From Bog-473 sp963751335 (GTDB lineage: Bacteria > Actinomycetota > Acidimicrobiia > Acidimicrobiales > RAAP-2), in NCBI GenBank assembly GCA_963751335.1, contig CAVVUB010000004.1:62001-126000 (forward strand): a DNA stretch of 64,000 bases, read 5' to 3'. The notes below the pieces were generated by a model. That model searched no databases and was not told where the DNA came from. It was given only the letters and a program-made list of their open reading frames with translations. The translations under genes were made by a program, and so were the position numbers. Below, one piece after another: positions 9,023 through 19,979 of this stretch; position 1 is the stretch's first letter; the number at the start of each line of letters is the position of its first letter.

Positions 9023-9682
9023 ATGTCAACTCCCGAAGCCGTCGACCCAGCACTCGGTACGCGCGCCATGGAGACGGCGCGGACCCGCCGGGAGGAGTAC
9101 GCCGAGTCCACCTACGAAGCCCTCCTCGACAGCGCGGCTGCCTGTTTCCTGGAGAACGGTTTCCTCGCCACCTCGCTCGATGCCGTGGCGAAGAGGGCCC
9201 GGCTGACCAAGGGTGCGATCTACCACCATTTCGCCTCCAAACGTGACCTGTTCATGGCCGTCCTGGAGCGCCAGGAGCAACGCAGCGCACAGACCGTCGC
9301 CGAGGCCGGTGGAGCGGCACCGGATGCCTGGACCGGCATCGTCGCTGCCTTCGACACCTTTCTCGAGGCGATTTCGGACCCCATCTACCAGCGCCTCTGT
9401 TGGGTGGAGGGTCCGGCGGCCCTGGGGTTCGAGGACTGGTGGGCCTGCGGGGAGCGCTACGAGATCGAGGTCATCCGGGCCCAACTCGACCGCGCTGCCG
9501 CGGCCGGTGTCGTGGTCGTCCAGGACCTGGACATGATGGCCCACGTCCTCTTCGGTGCCGTGACCGCCGGCGTCCTGGCCATGGCCCGCTCCGAGGAGCC
9601 CAGCCGCGAGCGGGAGCGCTTCCGGGCCACGATGCTCGACGTCATCAAGGGAATCGTGAACACGGACGAAGCCGCTCAGTAG
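9023..9682 (+). CDS. TetR/AcrR family transcriptional regulator
   Basis: A 219-residue regulator. The N-terminal helix-turn-helix domain spans roughly residues 25-80, with the typical blocks LLDSAAACFLENGF, SLDAVAKRARLTKGAIYHHF and SKRDLFMAVL. The C-terminal ligand and dimer domain is rich in alanine and aromatic residues and includes a WVEGPAALGFEDWW segment seen in several actinobacterial TetR proteins. It starts at ATG 9023, with a candidate palindromic operator just upstream. The ligand and targets cannot be inferred; the nearest possible divergent target is the unassigned remnant in 8640-8974. Confidence 0.85.
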   Translation: MSTPEAVDPALGTRAMETARTRREEYAESTYEALLDSAAACFLENGFLATSLDAVAKRARLTKGAIYHHFASKRDLFMAVLERQEQRSAQTVAEAGGAAPDAWTGIVAAFDTFLEAISDPIYQRLCWVEGPAALGFEDWWACGERYEIEVIRAQLDRAAAAGVVVVQDLDMMAHVLFGAVTAGVLAMARSEEPSRERERFRATMLDVIKGIVNTDEAAQ

Positions 9683-9810
9683 GTGTTCATCGTGGGTTCA
9701 CACAACCGATACGGCTGCGAAATAGGGTCGAATGAGACTGCTTGCGTCCGAGGGCCGTCCCCGGCCGGGCGGAACGATCGCCAGCACAGAAGGGGAGCAC
9801 AGGAGAGTCC

Positions 9811-10821
9811 ATGAGCTATCAGGCCGAGTACATCTGGATCGACGGCACCGAACCGTCACCGCTGCTGCGCAGCAAGACCAAGATCGTGGAGGACGGCAAA
9901 GAGCCGCCAATCTGGGGCTTCGACGGCTCGAGCACCAACCAGGCCGAGGGGAACGACTCGGATTGCGTGCTCCAACCCGTGTTCGTCTGCCCCGACCCGC
10001 TGCGAGCGGAGAGCGACAAGCTCGTCATGTGCGAGGTCCTCCTGACGGACATGACGCCGCACTCGACCAACACGCGTCGGGCCTGCGCCGAGGCGGCCGA
10101 GAAGTACAAGTCGTTCGAGCCCTGGTTCGGCATCGAGCAGGAGTACACCTTCTTCCAGTACGGCCGTCCCCTGGGATGGCCCGAGGCCGGCTTCCCCGCG
10201 CCGCAGGGCCCGTACTACTGCGGCGTCGGCGGCGACAAGATGCCCGGCCGCGAGATCGTCGAGCGTCACACCGCCGCCTGCATGAAGGCGGGCCTGGGCA
10301 TCGAGGGCACCAACGCCGAGGTGATGATGGGGCAGTGGGAGTTCCAGATTGGCGTCCTCCCGCCGCCGACCGTCGCGGACCAGCTGTGGGTCGCCCGCTG
10401 GCTGCTGTTCCGTATCGCCGAGGAATTCGGTGTCTACGCCACCCTCGAGCCCAAGCCCGTCCTGGGTGACTGGAACGGGGCGGGCGCACACACCAATTTC
10501 TCGACCAAGGACATGCGCGAGGACGGCGGGTGGGACGCCATCATCGCTGGCTGCGAGGCACTGGGGAAGCGGGTGGAGGAGCACGTTTCCAACTACGGCA
10601 TCGGGATCGAGACCCGACTGACCGGTGCCCACGAGACGGCGCACTTCACTCAGTTCAGCTACGGCGCCTCCGACCGCGGTGCGTCCATCCGCATCCCGTG
10701 GCAGACGGCGAAGAACAAGAAGGGTTGGATCGAGGACCGCCGTCCGAACGCCAACATGGACCCCTACGTGGTCAGCCGCCTCATCGTCGAGACGGTGTGC
10801 GGAGACGCCGCCGGCGACTGA
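9811..10821 (+). CDS. glnII: Glutamine synthetase type II (GSII)
   Basis: A 336-residue glutamine synthetase of the short, eukaryote-like GSII type (usual length about 340-370; GSI is about 470). It forms glutamine from glutamate, ammonia and ATP in the cytosol. Motifs include WIDGTE near the N-terminus, IWGFDGSSTNQAEG, WFGIEQEYTFF with the metal-binding glutamates, GTNAEVMMGQWEFQIG and the C-terminal RRPNANMDPY. The GSI adenylylation site is absent, as expected, so control is not by GlnE. The start at ATG 9811 has AGGAGAG seven bases upstream; the longer frame from 9742 lacks support. A hairpin at 10844-10887 follows. GSII occurs alongside GSI in many actinobacteria. Confidence 0.92.
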   Translation: MSYQAEYIWIDGTEPSPLLRSKTKIVEDGKEPPIWGFDGSSTNQAEGNDSDCVLQPVFVCPDPLRAESDKLVMCEVLLTDMTPHSTNTRRACAEAAEKYKSFEPWFGIEQEYTFFQYGRPLGWPEAGFPAPQGPYYCGVGGDKMPGREIVERHTAACMKAGLGIEGTNAEVMMGQWEFQIGVLPPPTVADQLWVARWLLFRIAEEFGVYATLEPKPVLGDWNGAGAHTNFSTKDMREDGGWDAIIAGCEALGKRVEEHVSNYGIGIETRLTGAHETAHFTQFSYGASDRGASIRIPWQTAKNKKGWIEDRRPNANMDPYVVSRLIVETVCGDAAGD

Positions 10822-10843
10822 ACCGCCTACGAACCAAATCGAG

Positions 10844-10887
10844 AACGCCGCTGGTTCCGGGCCGCACCACCCGGGGCTGGCGGCGTT
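10844..10887 (+). terminator. Candidate transcription terminator after glnII
   Basis: AACGCCGC (10844-10851) pairs with GCGGCGTT (10880-10887), and an inner CCGGG/CCCGG pair extends the stem. A T-rich stretch (TTTCTCTGTT) follows on the plus strand. It lies between the glnII stop and the convergent sigma-factor stop. Confidence 0.55.
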
Positions 10888-10974
10888 TCTCTGTTCGGGG
10901 TCAGGTCGGTTCGGCAGTTCCGGTTGGTCGGACGGTGTGTGCGAGACCGGAGCCGGCTCGCCCGGCCCTTTCGC

Positions 10975-12408
10975 TCAACCGCCGAGCAGTCCGCCCAGGG
11001 TGTCCCCGACGTTCGGCAGCGTCGTGGTGGTCGACGTCTCGCCCGATGACCCTGAGCCTGACGACCCGCCACCGAGCAGCCCCGGCGCTGCCTGGCCGAC
11101 ACCGTTCAGCGTCCCGTCGACCGCACCGGTCACGCCGTTGACCGTGCCATGGACCGCACCGGTGACGCCGTTCACCGCGCCACCGAGCCCACCAGTGACG
11201 CCGTTGACGGCGCCGCCGACCCCATCCGTCACCCCGTTCAGGGTCGTGCCGAGATTGTTCACCGCGCCGCTCAGGCCGCCGGTGACCTGGTTGACCACGC
11301 CGCCGAGCTCGGCGGTACCGCCGCCCCCCGTCGGGTCGCCGCCGAGCGCACCGTTCAGCGTTCCTCCGAGGCCGCCGGCGACACCCGCCGGATTGGCCGC
11401 GCCGCCATGAGCGTCCGCGGCGCCCGACGCTGCCGAGCCCGGATCTCCGGGCGGCAGAGAACCTTCGTCTGAGCCGCCGGAACCTACCACCGATGGGGCG
11501 CGAGCACCTGACCCGACCGATCCCGGCGCCAGGGCCGTAGGCGGCGGTGCGATCCGCGCGCCGACGGCCGGTGCATCTGCCGCCGCGCTGTTGTCGTTGC
11601 TCCTGAGCGCGTGCGGCGCGACGAATGCGGCGGCCACCGCCGCACCCGCCACGGCGACACCGGCAAGCGCGCTGCGGATGCCCACTCCGCCCGAGGCGCC
11701 GGACTGCTGCTGCATGCCGGCTCCCCGGCGGGCGACGCGGAAGAGCACCCGGCGGAACAGGGAGCCCGTGGCCACCAAAAAACCGGCGAGTGCACCCTTC
11801 GACTCGGCCAGCGCGGCGAACTCGCGCTTGAGTGCCTGACGGGCCCGCCACAGCAGCGTCTCGACCGTGCCGATCTCCACGCCCTCGTGGTCGGCGATCT
11901 GTTGGTACGTCCAGCCCGATCCTTCGCGCATCGCCAGCACGTGGCGGTGCCGCAGCGAGAGGCGTCCGAGTGCCCGGTTGACGAGTTCACCCTCGACTGC
12001 GGCCAGGACCAGATCCTCGGAGGTGTCGCCGACCACCGCGCCCACCAGGTCCGCGTCGTCGGTGGGCGTACTGCGCGAGCGTCCTCGCAACACGTCGGTG
12101 CAGATGTTCCCGGCGATCACGGTGAGCCACGGGTAGAAGCGCTTGTCACCGGCGAAACGGGGCAGCGCCTTCCAGGCTCGGGCGAAAGCCTCCTGCGTCG
12201 CGTCCTCGGCCTCGTGGCGGTCGCCGAGGCGCCGCATGCAGAAGCGGAGCAACCGCTCGTAGTAGCGGGCGTAGAGATTGCCGAAGGCCGCGGCGTCACC
12301 CGCCTGCGAGCGCTCGACCAGCTCGCGGTCGCGCTCGAGGTCGACGTCGTCGCAAAGACCCGTTAGCCCCTCTTTGCGGAGCGCCACCTTCCTTCTCTTC
12401 CCCTCCAA
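10975..12408 (-). CDS. ECF sigma factor with C-terminal membrane segment and Gly/Asn/Val repeat tail
   Basis: A 477-residue protein, more than twice the usual ECF length. Sigma region 2 spans about residues 41-110 (FGNLYARYYERLLRFC, EAEDATQEAFARAWKALPRF) and region 4 about 145-198 (LRHRHVLAMREGSGWTYQQI, GTVETLLWRARQALKREF). A hydrophobic segment at about 245-267 could anchor it in the membrane. The rest is low-complexity, with an 11-residue repeat of the type GGAVNGVTGGL at about 378-438 and a Ser/Thr stretch ending LGGLLGG. The tail would lie outside the cell if the segment spans the membrane, so the protein may couple an envelope signal to transcription without a separate anti-sigma factor. 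TTG 12408 is chosen for a GGGAGGA site five bases upstream; GTG 12387 is the alternative. No anti-sigma gene is adjacent. Confidence 0.85.
   Translation of the reverse strand: MEGKRRKVALRKEGLTGLCDDVDLERDRELVERSQAGDAAAFGNLYARYYERLLRFCMRRLGDRHEAEDATQEAFARAWKALPRFAGDKRFYPWLTVIAGNICTDVLRGRSRSTPTDDADLVGAVVGDTSEDLVLAAVEGELVNRALGRLSLRHRHVLAMREGSGWTYQQIADHEGVEIGTVETLLWRARQALKREFAALAESKGALAGFLVATGSLFRRVLFRVARRGAGMQQQSGASGGVGIRSALAGVAVAGAAVAAAFVAPHALRSNDNSAAADAPAVGARIAPPPTALAPGSVGSGARAPSVVGSGGSDEGSLPPGDPGSAASGAADAHGGAANPAGVAGGLGGTLNGALGGDPTGGGGTAELGGVVNQVTGGLSGAVNNLGTTLNGVTDGVGGAVNGVTGGLGGAVNGVTGAVHGTVNGVTGAVDGTLNGVGQAAPGLLGGGSSGSGSSGETSTTTTLPNVGDTLGGLLGG
11095..11277 (-). repeat. Degenerate 33-base in-frame tandem repeat in the sigma-factor gene
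   Basis: This stretch encodes about residues 378-438 of the ECF protein. The units are 11 codons long with the core AVNGVT; the three clearest successive units read GGLGGAVNGVT, GAVHGTVNGVT and GAVDGTLNGVG. A period of 33 bases keeps the frame, so copy number could change without truncating the protein. Confidence 0.7.
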
Positions 12409-12978
12409 GTAGTCCTCCCAGAAGTCTCGTCAGTCCGCCTGCGCGCAAATTCTCCTCGGAAGTTCCATACCCAGTACGGGGGCGATGGGCGACGAAATAG
12501 ATGGCAATAGGGGTTTCATCGGGCAGCACATGGGGGCCGGACGGGCGCGCCAACGCGGCCACGCTCACCGACGGGCCGGTGGGGATCCGACTCCCGGGTC
12601 CCGGTCCGGCGGGCGGGCGGGGCGGCCTCACCTACCATGGAGGTGGGCTGCGTGCGGGTCTGTGGTTGAAAGTCGATGCCAGTCGCAGGCAAAACGACCC
12701 ACGTAAGGCGACTTGTGGTCGCTGAGCATGGTGCGGCTTAGAGGTAAGCCCTGCCCGTCGAGTCCCCGGCTGTCGGGGGCGGACGGAGACGAGGCGATGC
12801 GCGCCACGACGGCGCCGTTGGGCACGGTGGCCGAGCCACCGGGCCGCCGGTGCTGGTGCGTCACCCTCGCGGCAGGCGAGTGTGGGGTCAAAGACCAGGT
12901 CAGCCGCACGCAGCCCTTCTCGCCTCCCGGCGGGCCCGTCGGCCGAGGCGGGTCCGGGACCGGTAGGATCGGTCCTCC
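12409..12978. other. 570-base gap between divergent sigma factor and secA
   Basis: No gene is supported on either strand; open frames here have no recognisable content. The stretch must hold the promoters of the sigma factor and secA. GTTGAAAGTCGATGCC-type AT-richer sequence around 12665-12745 and GC-rich possible stems around 12750-12870 make a structured secA leader conceivable. I could not match it to a known RNA family. Confidence 0.4.
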
Positions 12979-15782
<2,804 letters not shown>

Positions 15783-15796
<14 letters not shown>

Positions 15797-16949
15797 CGGC
15801 CCCGCGGCCTCGCACTCGTCAGAACCCCGCGACTTCCACTCCGAGCTCGAGGCGCTGGCGGAACGGCTGAGCGAGGCCGAGCGCTACCTCGGGCTGGACA
15901 AGCTCGAGGCTCGTCGGGCCGAGCTCGAAACCGAAGCGGCGCGGCCGGACCTGTGGGACGACCCGGACAACGCACGGGCGGTGACCAAGGAGCTGGGCCG
16001 CGTCTCGGCCGACCTCGATCAGCTGGTCGGGCTGCGGGGGGCGCTCGACGACGCCCGGGCACTGCTCGAGCTGACCGAGGAGTCGGCGGCGGAGGGCTCC
16101 CGGGATGCCCCGCTGGAGACCGAACTCGTCGAGACGGTCGACGGGCTGGGCGTCCGGCTGGGCGCGCTCGAGCTGCAGTCGCTGTTCTCGGGTGAGTACG
16201 ACGAGCTCGACGCCGTGTGCGAGGTGCACGCCGGGGCGGGCGGGACCGACGCCCAGGACTGGACCGAGATGATGCTGCGCATGTACCAGCGCTGGGCCGA
16301 GCGTCGAGGCTTCACGGTGGAGGTGGACGAGGCCACGGAGGGGCAGGAGGCGGGGCTGCTGTCGGTGACCTTCATCGTGCACGGGCGCTTTGCCTACGGG
16401 TTGCTGGCCACCGAGCGGGGCGTGCACCGTCTGGTCCGCATGTCGCCCTTCGACTCGCAGCACCGGCGCCAGACCAGCTTCGCCTCCGTGGACGTGACGC
16501 CGTTCCTCGAGGACGTGTCGGCCGAAGTGGACATTGATGAGAAGGACTTGCGCATCGATACCTATCGGTCGTCGGGGGCGGGCGGCCAGCACGTGAACAA
16601 GACGGACTCGGCCGTGCGACTGACCCACCTGCCGACGGGGATCGTGGTGTCGTGCCAGAACGAGCGCTCGCAGCACCAGAACAAGGCAAAGGCCATGCAG
16701 ATCCTCGGCGCCAAGCTGGCCGAGCGGGCCCGGGCCGAACGAAGGGCCGAGATGGACGCGCTGAGCGGCGAGCGGGTGGACAACGCGTGGGGCAACCAGA
16801 TCCGCTCGTACGTGATGGCGCCGTACCAGTTGGTCAAGGACCTGCGGACGAACTACGAGACGGGGAACGTGGAGGCCGTGCTCGACGGTGACCTCGAAGC
16901 CTTCATGGAGGCCGAGCTGCGGCGACAGCGTGAAGTGGGGGCGGCCTAA
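15783..16949 (+). CDS. prfB: Peptide chain release factor 2
   Basis: A 388-residue class I release factor for UGA and UAA codons. The stop-codon-recognition tripeptide region reads MSPFDSQHRRQTSF, with the SPF of RF2, and the peptidyl-hydrolysis motif reads SSGAGGQHVNKTDSAVR, with GGQ. The N-terminal coiled domain spans residues 20-110. There is no in-frame UGA or programmed frameshift site near codon 26 as found in many RF2 genes; the frame is continuous from ATG 15783. That ATG overlaps the secA stop by 14 bases, suggesting translational coupling. A set of decamer repeats begins at its stop codon. Confidence 0.95.
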
Positions 16950-16990
16950 CCCGGGCTCGCCCGGCCTAACCCGGCCTAACCCGGCCTGGC
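16941..16990 (+). repeat. Decamer repeats (CCGGCCTAAC) at the prfB stop
   Basis: Copies occur at 16961-16970 and 16971-16980, with a variant CCGGCCTGGC at 16981-16990 and a variant GCGGCCTAAC at 16941-16950 that contains the prfB stop codon TAA. The intervening bases are CCGGGCTCGC. Stacked TAA triplets in different frames would stop read-through. Confidence 0.6.
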
Positions 16991-17146
16991 CCAACCCGGG
17001 GCCGAACCCCGCTTGCACTGTCCCGATACGGTCGAATCCCCCGCCGTGACCTGCACCGGAAGCGATGACCCAAATCCCTCACCTGCTGTTAGTAGCATTT
17101 AGCGGGTGTCCTGCCGTTGCGGCAAGGGCGACACTCCTTCCAACTG

Positions 17147-17869
17147 ATGATTCGATTCGAGAACGTAACCAAGACGTACAAGGGCTCGACCGTCGCGTTG
17201 CGTGACGTCACCGTCGAGATCGACAAGGGCGAGTTCGTCTTCATCGTCGGCGCCTCCGGCTCGGGCAAGACGACGCTCATCCGCCTTCTGCTCCGAGAGG
17301 AGCTGCCTGACAGCGGTCAGATCCTCGAGGCCGGCCGCAACATCGTCGAGCTGCCCAAATGGCGGGTTCCCTACCTGCGTCGCAATATCGGCTGCGTCTT
17401 CCAGGACTTTCGGCTCCTGCCCAACAAGAGCGTGTTCGAGAACGTGGCCTTCGCCCTCGAAGTGATCGGGCGCCCCCGACACGTGGTGGCCAACCAGGTC
17501 CCCCAGGTACTGGACCTGGTCGGACTGGCCTCGAAGCGGGACAACCTGCCAGGTGAGCTCTCCGGTGGCGAGCAGCAGCGTGTCGCGGTTGCTCGAGCGT
17601 TCGTCAACCGGCCGCTCATTCTGCTGGCCGACGAGCCGACCGGAAACCTCGACCCGCAGACCAGCCAGGGCATCATGCAACTTCTCGACCGCATCAACCG
17701 GACCGGGACGACGGTCGTCGTGGCCACGCACGACGAGGTGCTGGTGGACAAGATGCGTCGGCGGGTGCTCGAGCTCAGCAATGGCGTCATGGTGCGCGAC
17801 CAGGCCCGCGGTGTCTACGGCTTCGACGGATCATCGCAGCCGCCGTCCGACGTGGTCGCGGCGGGCTGA
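17147..17869 (+). CDS. ftsE: Cell division ATP-binding protein FtsE
   Basis: A 240-residue ABC ATPase that, with FtsX, activates peptidoglycan hydrolases at the division site. Walker A reads GASGSGKTT, the signature reads LSGGEQQRVAVARAF, and Walker B reads LLADEPTGNLD, followed by VVATHDEVLV. The start is ATG 17147 (MIRFENVTKTY); the ten-codon upstream extension from 17117 is not like other FtsE proteins. It is separated from ftsX by only two bases, and prfB lies 200 bases upstream on the same strand. Confidence 0.95.
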   Translation: MIRFENVTKTYKGSTVALRDVTVEIDKGEFVFIVGASGSGKTTLIRLLLREELPDSGQILEAGRNIVELPKWRVPYLRRNIGCVFQDFRLLPNKSVFENVAFALEVIGRPRHVVANQVPQVLDLVGLASKRDNLPGELSGGEQQRVAVARAFVNRPLILLADEPTGNLDPQTSQGIMQLLDRINRTGTTVVVATHDEVLVDKMRRRVLELSNGVMVRDQARGVYGFDGSSQPPSDVVAAG

Positions 17870-17871
17870 AG

Positions 17872-18756
17872 ATGGCGGTATCCGTCGACTACGTCGTCCG
17901 CGAGACGGCATCGAACCTGTGGCGCAACCGGTTGATGACCGTGGCCGCCATCCTGACCGTGGCCGTCTCCCTCTCGCTGGTGGGCGCTGCGCTTCTGCTC
18001 CGCCAGGGCTCGGCCAACGCCACGGGAACGCTCGAACGGGGTACCAAGGTCACGGTCTGGATGGAGCCGGCGGCCAGCAAGGATGAGATCGCCGCAGTGA
18101 AGACCGAGCTGTCCCAGCTCAACTATGTGGTCCAGCCCTGCGCGTACTGGGACAAGCAACGGAACTTCAAAGAGGCCCGTCAGCTCCTCCCCTCGGACGT
18201 CTTCCAGGCCACCACCCAGAGCGAGATGCCCACGTCCTTCTGGTGCGCGCCGGTCGTCCTCTCCGACGCGGCCCAGGTGGTGCGGACGTTCAGCGGCACA
18301 GCCGGGGTTGCACAGGTGACGGAACCTCAACAGACCATTCGCAACGAGGAGACGGTGATCAACGTCTCGAAGTGGGTCTGCCTGACGATTGCCATCGTGC
18401 TGATCGTGTCGGCGGCCGTGCTGATCCTGAACACCATCCGGATGGCCATCTTTGCGCGGCGACGAGAAGTCTCAGTGATGAAACTCGTGGGCGCCACGAA
18501 CTGGTTCATCCGAATACCTTTCATGTCCGAAGGGTTGTTGCAGGGCTTCGTCGGCTCGTTGGTGGCCGCGGGGGTGGTGTACGTCATGTATCTCTTCATC
18601 GACCACGCCGGTGGCGGGAAGACCAGCAACATCTTCACCACCATGCAAATGACCGGGACCGAGGTCCTGCTCACGAACGTGGTCATCGTGGTGGTGGGGA
18701 TGGCCATCGGCTCCATCGGTTCGCTCGTCGCCATCCGGCGCTTCTTGGACGTCTAG
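17872..18756 (+). CDS. ftsX: Cell division permease-like protein FtsX
   Basis: A 294-residue membrane partner of FtsE. It has one N-terminal membrane segment (MTVAAILTVAVSLSLVGAALL), an extracytoplasmic domain of about 120 residues with two cysteines (VVQPCAYWD and FWCAPVVLS), and three C-terminal segments (CLTIAIVLIVSAAVLIL, GLLQGFVGSLVAAGVVYVM and VVIVVVGMAIGSIGSLVAI). The cytoplasmic RREVSVMKLVGATNWFIR loop is the FtsE-contact region typical of this family. The extracytoplasmic domain recruits a cell-wall hydrolase in relatives. It forms an operon with ftsE. Confidence 0.94.
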   Translation: MAVSVDYVVRETASNLWRNRLMTVAAILTVAVSLSLVGAALLLRQGSANATGTLERGTKVTVWMEPAASKDEIAAVKTELSQLNYVVQPCAYWDKQRNFKEARQLLPSDVFQATTQSEMPTSFWCAPVVLSDAAQVVRTFSGTAGVAQVTEPQQTIRNEETVINVSKWVCLTIAIVLIVSAAVLILNTIRMAIFARRREVSVMKLVGATNWFIRIPFMSEGLLQGFVGSLVAAGVVYVMYLFIDHAGGGKTSNIFTTMQMTGTEVLLTNVVIVVVGMAIGSIGSLVAIRRFLDV

Positions 18757-18787
18757 CCGTTCCCCACCTCACTGGGCCAGGCGCGCG

Positions 18788-19057
18788 ATGACGGTCGACG
18801 ACGAGAACGGCCGGCGTCCCCGACCGGACCCCTCGCAGTCCCGCTTCCTGCGCAACGGCGCCCGGAAGGCCTCGTTGGTCTGCTTCGTGATCGCCTTCGC
18901 AGCCCTGGTCATCGGAGGCGGTTTTGCCGAGATCAGCTCGAACGGGTCTCCCACGTCGGTCGAGACTGCGGTGGTGCGCTGGATCATCTTGGGTGCGCTC
19001 GTGGTGGGATTCTTGGCCTACTACGTCGGTGGACGCAGCAGAGCCGGCTCGGCCTGA
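18788..19057 (+). CDS. Small two-segment membrane protein
   Basis: An 89-residue protein with a charged N-terminus and two hydrophobic segments, SLVCFVIAFAALVIGGGFA and VVRWIILGALVVGFLAYYVGG. No family was recognised. It lies 31 bases after ftsX on the same strand, where smpB often sits in actinobacteria. A role in the envelope is only suggested by position. Confidence 0.6.
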   Translation: MTVDDENGRRPRPDPSQSRFLRNGARKASLVCFVIAFAALVIGGGFAEISSNGSPTSVETAVVRWIILGALVVGFLAYYVGGRSRAGSA

Positions 19058-19244
19058 CCTGGCGGCGGGGAACCTTCCCGGTTCTTGGTTCCCTCCTGCG
19101 CACCCTGGGGCTGAAGCCGAAGTCCTGACGAATTTCTTTTGAAACTTCCGCTCAGCAAGGGTTTGAGCAAGGTTTCCGGCAAGTGCGTCCCTGCACACTG
19201 CGCCGTGCCCTCCACGGAGGAGCACGACGAAAGCGAGGAACCAC

Positions 19245-19667
19245 ATGGCCAACACGACGACGATCACGGGCAACCTGACCCGTGAGCCGGAGATCCGCTA
19301 CACCCGGGAGGGGCAGGCGACAACCCAGCTCGGGGTGGCGGTCAACCGGCGCTGGCAGGACCGCACGACCCAGGAGTGGCAGGAGTCGACGTCGTTCTTC
19401 GATGTGATCTGCTGGCGTGACCTGGCCGAGAACGTCGCCCTGTCCCTGAGCAAGGGGATGCGGGTCGTGGTGACCGGCCGCCTCGAGCAGCGGACGTGGG
19501 AGACCGAGGAAGGGGAGCACCGCTCCAAGGTCGAGATCACCGCGGACGAGGTTGGTCCGAGCCTGCGCTTCGCGACTGCGGACGTGCAGCGGGTGGAGCG
19601 ACGGGGGGCGTCGACCGCGCTGGAGGGCGACGCGGAGTCGGCCGAACCTGTCGTGGTCGAGGCCTGA
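19245..19667 (+). CDS. ssb: Single-stranded DNA-binding protein, short paralogue without acidic tip
   Basis: A 140-residue SSB with an OB fold. MANTTTITGNLTREPEIRYT, TTQLGVAVNRRW, STSFFDVICWRDLAENV and GMRVVVTGRLEQRTWE match bacterial SSB blocks. The tail ends AESAEPVVVEA and lacks the conserved acidic DDIPF tip by which the replicative SSB recruits partner proteins. This points to an SsbB-type paralogue used in recombination, sporulation-like division or competence rather than the main replicative SSB, which is normally encoded beside rpsF and rpsR; neither is in view. GCGAGGA lies just upstream of ATG 19245. The longer native SSBs are about 160-180 residues. Confidence 0.88.
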   Translation: MANTTTITGNLTREPEIRYTREGQATTQLGVAVNRRWQDRTTQEWQESTSFFDVICWRDLAENVALSLSKGMRVVVTGRLEQRTWETEEGEHRSKVEITADEVGPSLRFATADVQRVERRGASTALEGDAESAEPVVVEA

Positions 19668-19862
19668 GTGACGCCTTGGCTCGTGGTGCGGTCGGGCTGG
19701 TCCGGAAACCTGCTCCGGTTGTCGACGGAGGTCGTCGTACGGCTCCGCACGGTGCCCATGACGGCGGCCTGGGCCGGCCTCTGCACGGTGGCCGTCGGGG
19801 CCGGGGCGCTGTGGCGCCTTCGAACCACCCGACGACGAACGACGTCCGCCCTCTCCGACTGA
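19668..19862 (+). CDS. Possible small membrane protein after ssb
   Basis: A 64-codon frame starts with GTG directly after the ssb stop. It encodes one possible hydrophobic segment (MTAAWAGLCTVAVGAGALW) and an arginine-rich tail ending SALSD. No family was recognised and no clear ribosome-binding site is present, so it would depend on coupling to ssb translation. It may be spurious. Confidence 0.3.
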   Translation: MTPWLVVRSGWSGNLLRLSTEVVVRLRTVPMTAAWAGLCTVAVGAGALWRLRTTRRRTTSALSD

Positions 19863-19894
19863 CCGGATCCGGCCGGACGAAGTCGCCGACATCA

Positions 19895-19923
19895 TGCGGG
19901 GCGCTTGCGCTCGGTGCCCCGCA
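19895..19923. terminator. Candidate hairpin terminator between ssb and msrB
   Basis: TGCGGGGC (19895-19902) pairs perfectly with GCCCCGCA (19916-19923) over a 13-base loop. It sits in the gap between convergent transcription units. There is no T-run, as is common in high-GC actinobacteria. Confidence 0.4.
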
Positions 19924-19979
19924 GTTGCGGCGCACGGGCCTCGGGGCGGAGTCGACCCGCCTCGAGGCCCGCTTCGACC

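Noticed and set aside
12650..12900. Possible riboswitch, SRP RNA or tmRNA before secA
   Set aside because: None of the conserved cores of these RNAs could be found; only generic GC-rich stems are visible.
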